Source: Oscillospiraceae bacterium (lineage in GTDB: Bacteria; Bacillota; Clostridia; Oscillospirales; Ruminococcaceae). Taken from it: 64,000 nt of DNA. The stretch is taken from NCBI GenBank assembly GCA_017521325.1, contig JAFXCV010000075.1, forward strand, positions 62,001-126,000, in the 5' to 3' direction. Position 1 is the stretch's first letter, and the number at the start of each line of letters is the position of its first letter. Below are positions 59,941 to 64,000 of this stretch, piece by piece. The notes beneath the pieces were generated by a model that saw only the letters and a list, made by a program, of their open reading frames with translations, made no database searches and was not told where the DNA came from. The position numbers were made by a program, and so were the translations under genes.

Positions 59941-61446
59941 TTAATATCGCTTGTCCGTGCGCAGGGGTGCCAGCGGCAGACCGTTTCTTGCGAATACCGT
60001 GACTTCCGTGTAATTGCGCCAGCAGTACCTTGCCGCAGCGGGAGCATCGACTGCCTTGCTGTGGACAAAGATCGTGTCCTCGTTGATCTGCGCCTGCGCT
60101 TCATGCCAGATGCCGTCGGTGCCGCAGAGTTCAAAGCCGCTGCTGCCCCTTGCCTCCAGACCGCACTGTGCATGGCGGAAAAACAGCCGCATACCGCCAT
60201 TTTCCGGCAGCGCATAGTCAAACATCGGCGCACAGGTATTTTCATGCTGCAGATCATACACATGATGCAGTGCCTGCAGATACAGGCGATGCGCCGGAAT
60301 TTCCTTCTCCTTGGGGTGGATCTCATTCCACTCGCCGCATTCGAGAATTACCGCAAGACCGGTATTGCGCACGCTGCGGTATACCTCCTCCTGTGCCTCA
60401 CGGATGCGGCACCAGTGCATGTAATCGGGGGTATCCTCCACACCGTAAATCGGCAGCTGTACCATCAGGAACGGCAGCTGTTCATCACGGAAATCCCTGC
60501 GCCACTGACGGATCAGTGATGTCAGCAGCAGGGCGTAGCCATCCGGACGGTGGTCGTCCGATTCTCCCTGATAATACAGCACACCTCTGAGGGTATACGG
60601 AATGATGCGGCGCACCATCGTGTCGTAGAGTCCGTGCGGCCGCAGGGGGTTTTTCGGTGCATGCGGGCCGGGATAGAGGTTCTCACCGCAGATCTCCAGC
60701 ACCTTTGCCCACTTCATGGCCGGATCCTGCGCATAGCACTGGGCAACCTTTTCATTCCAGCGGACGTGGTAGTCCATGTAGGCATCATAGGCACGGTCAG
60801 CTTCTTCGTCGGTCAGTCCCTCGGTGCCTTTTGCGTAATCCTCCAGATACAGCCTGCCGACCGCAGTTTCGGCGAGCATTTCACGGCTCATCCATGCGCT
60901 TGCGGATGTGCCGCCGTAGTTGCAGTTGACAAGTCCCACGGTCACGCCGAGCTTTTCGGCAAGCTCACGGGCGAAGTAATATCCTACCGCCGACCAGTAG
61001 GGGCAGGTGTGAACGGAAGGAAGATTCCAGCAGGAATCGGCTTCCTCACGATAGAATTGTTCATCAAAGAACCCACGCTTGCAGACGTGATAAAGACGCA
61101 CATTGGAATTTTCACAGGAATTGAGTGCATCTTGTGCGCCCTTTGCGTCCTTGAGGTTCAGTTCCATATTGGACTGACCGCCGCACAGCCATACCTCTCC
61201 GAGCATGATGTCGGAAATGGTCAGTGACTCCTGCCCGTCCGTTACCGAAAGCGTGTAAGGCCCTCCTGCAGGAAGGGGCGGCAGGATGATCTCCCATCTG
61301 CCGTCGGCTGCGGGATTGCTTTCGCATGCAATATCGCCCATGGTAAGGGTAATGACCGCACCGTCCGTGCATGTTCCGAAGATGCAAACGGGCTTTTCAC
61401 GCTGCAGTACAGCGTGATCGGTAAAAATCGGAGCCAGCGTCATCAT
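59941..61446 (-). CDS. Sialate O-acetylesterase-like SGNH hydrolase
   Basis: 501 residues, without signal peptide, so cytoplasmic or non-classically placed. N-terminal beta-sandwich ('LAPIFTDHAVLQREKPVCIFG', 'SLTISDIMLGEVWLCGGQSNMELNL') leads to the SGNH nucleophile Ser in 'GGQSNMEL' (about 95). Then 'GLVNCNYGGTSASAWMS', 'GVLYYQGESD' and a late Asp/His region ('EIHPKEK'). Related enzymes remove acetyl groups from sialic acid or from plant polysaccharides after import of oligosaccharides. Its start overlaps the rex stop (ATGA), an unusual coupling. Confidence 0.9.
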   Translation of the reverse strand: MMTLAPIFTDHAVLQREKPVCIFGTCTDGAVITLTMGDIACESNPAADGRWEIILPPLPAGGPYTLSVTDGQESLTISDIMLGEVWLCGGQSNMELNLKDAKGAQDALNSCENSNVRLYHVCKRGFFDEQFYREEADSCWNLPSVHTCPYWSAVGYYFARELAEKLGVTVGLVNCNYGGTSASAWMSREMLAETAVGRLYLEDYAKGTEGLTDEEADRAYDAYMDYHVRWNEKVAQCYAQDPAMKWAKVLEICGENLYPGPHAPKNPLRPHGLYDTMVRRIIPYTLRGVLYYQGESDDHRPDGYALLLTSLIRQWRRDFRDEQLPFLMVQLPIYGVEDTPDYMHWCRIREAQEEVYRSVRNTGLAVILECGEWNEIHPKEKEIPAHRLYLQALHHVYDLQHENTCAPMFDYALPENGGMRLFFRHAQCGLEARGSSGFELCGTDGIWHEAQAQINEDTIFVHSKAVDAPAAARYCWRNYTEVTVFARNGLPLAPLRTDKRY

Positions 61447-62126
61447 TGTGTATCGTCCTTTCCTTCCTCCTGCTGCAGCATCGCTTCCAGATCGTGGGAG
61501 ATCATGGCAAGAGAAACCGCAAGATTTTCGTTATGTACAATGACGTTTTCAGGGGTTTCGAGGTGTGCGGTGGAGAAATTCCAGATCGCACGGATGCCGC
61601 CGTCAAGCATGGTGTTGCAGACATTCTGCGCCTGATCGGGCTTTGTGGTGATGATGCCGATATGTACATGGATCAGCTTGCAGATATAGGGAAGATCCTG
61701 AATATTGTAGATGCGGATGCCGGAAATTTCCGTTCCGATCTTGTTCGGATCGTTGTCAAAGGCTGCCGCAATGCGCATTCCGCATGCCTCAAAGCCGCTG
61801 AAGGACAAAAGGGAACTGCCAAGCTGTCCGACGCCCACGAGAATTGCTTCCTTGGTGCTGCGGTAGCCCAGAAAATCCTCCAGATCCGCCATCAGCCGTA
61901 CAATGTTATAGCCTGTTTTGGGACGGCCGCCGCTTTTGCTGGCTGCGGAAAGATCCTTGCGCACCTGCACTTCGTTGAGTCCCAGTGCTGCCGCAACAGC
62001 CGTTGCGGAGATCGTTTTCTTTCCGAGTGCCGCCTGTGTTTTCAGATAATTAAGATAGACCGGCAGCCTGCGCAGTGTGGGCTTGGATACCTCACGATTT
62101 GCCGGATCGTTCTGCTTTGTGTTCAT
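61443..62126 (-). CDS. rex: Redox-sensing transcriptional repressor Rex
   Basis: 227 residues. Senses NADH/NAD+ and represses fermentative and hydrogenase genes. N-terminal winged helix ('SKPTLRRLPVYLNYLKTQ', 'ISATAVAAALGLNEVQVRKDLSAAS'), then Rossmann motif 'AILVGVGQLGSSLLSF' and 'AAAFDNDPNKIG'. The ATG at 62126 follows GGGGGAG; an in-frame start at 62156 lacks one. Coupled to the esterase gene downstream. Confidence 0.95.
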   Translation of the reverse strand: MNTKQNDPANREVSKPTLRRLPVYLNYLKTQAALGKKTISATAVAAALGLNEVQVRKDLSAASKSGGRPKTGYNIVRLMADLEDFLGYRSTKEAILVGVGQLGSSLLSFSGFEACGMRIAAAFDNDPNKIGTEISGIRIYNIQDLPYICKLIHVHIGIITTKPDQAQNVCNTMLDGGIRAIWNFSTAHLETPENVIVHNENLAVSLAMISHDLEAMLQQEEGKDDTQ

Positions 62127-62211
62127 AAAAAACTCCCCCTCAGGATGCATTTTCATGGAGTGATTCCATTCGAAGCCTTTGAAGAAATTGCTTCATAAAT
62201 CTACTATTTTT

Positions 62212-62241
62212 ATTATACTACATTTTCCTGCGCTTTGTCAA
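62212..62241 (-). promoter_or_regulatory. Promoter of rex
   Basis: Reverse strand: TTGACA (62241-62236), 18 bases, TATAAT (62217-62212). No clear Rex operator (TTGTTAA-type palindrome) was found near it. Confidence 0.75.
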
Positions 62242-62273
62242 TGCAAATCATAAAAGTGTTTGGATATTGCCGC

Positions 62274-62810
62274 CTATAATTCGTACACTCTCAATTCGCA
62301 GTTGCCCATAAAGAAATGCATGAACCTGTCCACGGTCATGTCATGGAAATAGCTGTCGATGACACGGCAGATGCCGCCGTGACACACAAGAAGTACATTT
62401 TCGTCGGGATACAGGCGTTTTACGTCGTCGATCACGTTGTATGTACGCTGCACCACCTGAAAGACAGATTCGCCCCCATCGGGCATTTTGCAGCCGAATT
62501 CCGCCTTGGTTTCGGCAAAGCCCGGAATAAAGCGGCTCTGCCCCTCAAAGCTGCCGTAGTCCCATTCCGTCAGGCGATCGTCCGTCTGCACGGGGAGTCC
62601 GAGGGTTTCACCCACGATCTGCGCCGTCATCTGCGCACGTCTGAGGGGGGATGCGATAATGCGCTGAATGTCGCCGTATTCTTTGGCTTTCTGTGCCATT
62701 TCCCTTGCCTGTTCCATACCCTCCTGCGTCAGCAGGATGTCCGTGACGCCGCTGATGCGGTCAAGGGCATTCCATTCGGTCTGCCCGTGTCTTGTGACAT
62801 ATAGTTTCAT
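62274..62810 (-). CDS. Histidine phosphatase family protein (phosphoglycerate mutase-like)
   Basis: 178 residues. 'LYVTRHGQTEWNALDRISGVTDILLT' carries the phospho-accepting RHG His. 'IIASPLRRAQMTAQIV', the acid 'EWDYGSFEGQ' and second His 'VLLVCHGGICRVI' complete the set. Too short for the glycolytic dPGM; candidates are broad-specificity sugar-phosphate phosphatase or alpha-ribazole phosphatase (CobC). The ATG at 62810 follows AGGAGG. Reverse strand, 46 bases after spoVAC. Confidence 0.9.
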   Translation of the reverse strand: MKLYVTRHGQTEWNALDRISGVTDILLTQEGMEQAREMAQKAKEYGDIQRIIASPLRRAQMTAQIVGETLGLPVQTDDRLTEWDYGSFEGQSRFIPGFAETKAEFGCKMPDGGESVFQVVQRTYNVIDDVKRLYPDENVLLVCHGGICRVIDSYFHDMTVDRFMHFFMGNCELRVYEL

Positions 62811-62856
62811 GATGAGCCTCCTATGTACCGCACACCGAAGGAGCGTGCGGTGAAAT

Positions 62857-63297
62857 TCACTGCAAAAAGAAATAATACACGATGCCGTACACCACGGATG
62901 CAGCACAGCCATACAGGATCACAGGGCCTGCGATGGTAAAGATCTTCGCACCGACACCCAGAATGAAGCCCTCCGTTTTTGCCTCGATGGCACTCGAGGA
63001 AATGGCGTTGGCAAAGCCCGTGATCGGGACGAGCGTTCCTGCGCCCGCATGCTTTGCAAGCCGTTCGTAGACGCCGAAGCCCGTCAGCAGCGCACTGAGG
63101 GATACGAGTGTGACCGATGTCCATGCTGCAGCTGCATCCTTCTCCAGTCCCAAAGTCCCGTAGCCTTCCAGCAGAAGCTGTCCGATCACGCAGATCAGAC
63201 CGCCCACGAGAAATGCCATGGGAATGTTGAGATAGCTCTTGGAATGCGGTGCTGCTTCTTTTTGCATTTGTCTGTATTCTTCGGGTTTGATTTTCAT
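62857..63297 (-). CDS. spoVAC: Stage V sporulation protein AC
   Basis: 146-residue membrane protein with about four helices ('IPMAFLVGGLICVIGQLLL', 'TSVTLVSLSALLTGFGVY', 'GFANAISSSAIEAKTEGFILGVGAKIFTIAGPVILYG'). Matches SpoVAC, part of the SpoVA channel moving dipicolinate in forespores. Only spoVAC is seen; spoVAD/AE are not adjacent, where the phosphatase gene sits instead. ATG at 63297 preferred to GTG at 63306. Supports a spore-forming ancestry. Confidence 0.88.
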   Translation of the reverse strand: MKIKPEEYRQMQKEAAPHSKSYLNIPMAFLVGGLICVIGQLLLEGYGTLGLEKDAAAAWTSVTLVSLSALLTGFGVYERLAKHAGAGTLVPITGFANAISSSAIEAKTEGFILGVGAKIFTIAGPVILYGCAASVVYGIVYYFFLQ

Positions 63298-63347
63298 ACC
63301 CTTCACCTGCCTTTCGTGAAAAGTATGCCCTTTTTCTGTAAAATTAC

Positions 63348-63376
63348 TTGCACAAGCGCAAGAAATATGCTATGAT
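63348..63376 (+). promoter_or_regulatory. Promoter of the response-regulator gene
   Basis: TTGCAC (63348-63353), 17 bases, TATGAT (63371-63376). Confidence 0.65.
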
Positions 63377-63497
63377 GATAGTATAACATATTTCTGCATT
63401 TTCTGCAATGCTTTTCACAATTTCAAGCTTATTTCAAGCTGTCCCTGTTATATTGAAAATGGGGAATTCTATTCTCCCACATGAGGAGGGAACTATT

Positions 63498-64000
63498 ATG
63501 AAAATTCTGATCGTTGAGGATGAGATCGCCCTTGCCGAGGCACTCAGCGAAATCCTGAAACGCAACAAATATGCGGTCGATGCCGTGCATGACGGTGAGG
63601 ATGGTCTGGAATACGCCATGACGGGCATTTATGACTGCATCATACTGGATATCATGCTGCCGAAGATGAACGGACTGGACGTACTGCGGATCCTGCGCAG
63701 CAAGCACATATCCACGCCCGTTCTGCTGCTGACGGCAAAGTCCGAGGTCGAGGATAAGATCAACGGACTTGACAGCGGTGCGGATGATTTCCTGACAAAG
63801 CCCTTTGTGACGGGCGAGCTGCTTGCCCGTGTGCGTGCGCTGCTGCGCAGAAAGGGCGAGGTCGTGACTGATCAGTTCACATTCGGGGACATTGCCCTGA
63901 ATAAAAGCACCTTCAGCCTGAGCCGCAACGGACAGTTTGTCAAGCTCAGCCTGAAGGAATACCAGATTATGGAAATGATGATGGCAAACCCACGCCAGCT
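63498..64000 (+). CDS. OmpR-family response regulator, 5' part (gene runs off the window)
   Basis: About 167 residues are visible from the ATG at 63498, which follows GAGGAGGGA. Receiver domain 'KILIVEDEIALAEAL' with the acidic pocket, phospho-acceptor Asp in 'CIILDIMLPKMNGLDVL' (about 51), Thr in 'LLLTAKSEV', and Lys in 'FLTKPFVTGELLARVRALLRR' (about 101). The start of the winged-helix output domain ('GDIALNKSTFSLSRNG..VKLSLKEYQIMEMM') is seen before the edge. The partner histidine kinase is presumably just outside. Confidence 0.94.
   Translation, partial: MKILIVEDEIALAEALSEILKRNKYAVDAVHDGEDGLEYAMTGIYDCIILDIMLPKMNGLDVLRILRSKHISTPVLLLTAKSEVEDKINGLDSGADDFLTKPFVTGELLARVRALLRRKGEVVTDQFTFGDIALNKSTFSLSRNGQFVKLSLKEYQIMEMMMANPRQ

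Overview
The window is a gene-dense stretch (about 52-55% G+C by eye) of a low-GC-Gram-positive type chromosome. It carries many secreted enzymes ending in calcium-binding dockerin modules, a GH9/GH5/PL1/GH95/CotH set of plant-fibre proteins, a spoVAC sporulation gene, sigma-A promoters of the TTGACA-17-TATAAT type and strong AGGAGG ribosome sites. Together these point to a cellulosome-building Ruminococcus of the R. champanellensis / R. flavefaciens kind. That is inference from gene content; no species is claimed. No tRNA, rRNA, CRISPR array, prophage or complete insertion sequence was seen.

Layout. 1-4.3 kb: two divergent GH9 cellulases, the first cut by the window edge. 4.5-9.4 kb: a housekeeping run (fhs, tsaE, tsaB, rpiB, upp, alpha/beta hydrolase). 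9.4-10.5 kb: an eroded arsenic-type locus (ArsR-like regulator, C_GCAxxG_C_C protein, arsC remnant). 10.6-28.6 kb: the cellulosome island, with a 1443-residue leucine-rich-repeat protein that also carries dockerin-like and cohesin-like modules, a pectate lyase, a large LacI/AraC-type regulator, a GH5 endoglucanase, a GH95 fucosidase and a CotH protein. 28.7-31.1 kb: a ferritin-like protein, an AraC-GGDEF regulator, dtd and a small HTH protein. 31.2-33.1 kb: a FliB-like protein and an ECF sigma/anti-sigma pair. 33.3-40.5 kb: a fatty-acid synthesis operon (fabH acpP fabK fabD fabG fabF fabZ accD accA). 40.6-47 kb: acyl-CoA synthetase, maf, and the reverse-strand polA-rimI-tsaD operon. 47.2-55 kb: C39-type peptidase, azlCD, CPBP protease, SUFU-like protein, pcrA, GNAT, and a secreted beta-propeller with half a dockerin. 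55.3-64 kb: ABC-2 exporter, radical SAM protein, DtxR-like regulator with a PPTase, sialate-esterase-like protein with rex, phosphatase, spoVAC, and the start of an OmpR-type response regulator.

How the genes fit together. The dockerin enzymes attack cellulose or beta-glucan (GH9, GH5), pectin (PL1) and fucosylated hemicellulose (GH95). Their dockerins fall into two sequence classes, which suggests two docking partners. The large LRR protein may itself be a scaffold. Two regulators that combine AraC DNA-binding domains with GGDEF-like domains bracket the second half of the island and could control it.

The most striking regulatory signal is a pair of divergent promoters with the same layout (TGTAAC-15-GCTACT). 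One lies in front of the ECF sigma gene and the other in front of fabH, so membrane-lipid synthesis may belong to this sigma factor's regulon. Two normally conserved genes (tsaD, pcrA) each carry a one-base deletion and may reflect sequencing error. Three short intergenic repeats of one family (10.7, 31.0 and 55.1 kb) look like non-autonomous mobile elements.
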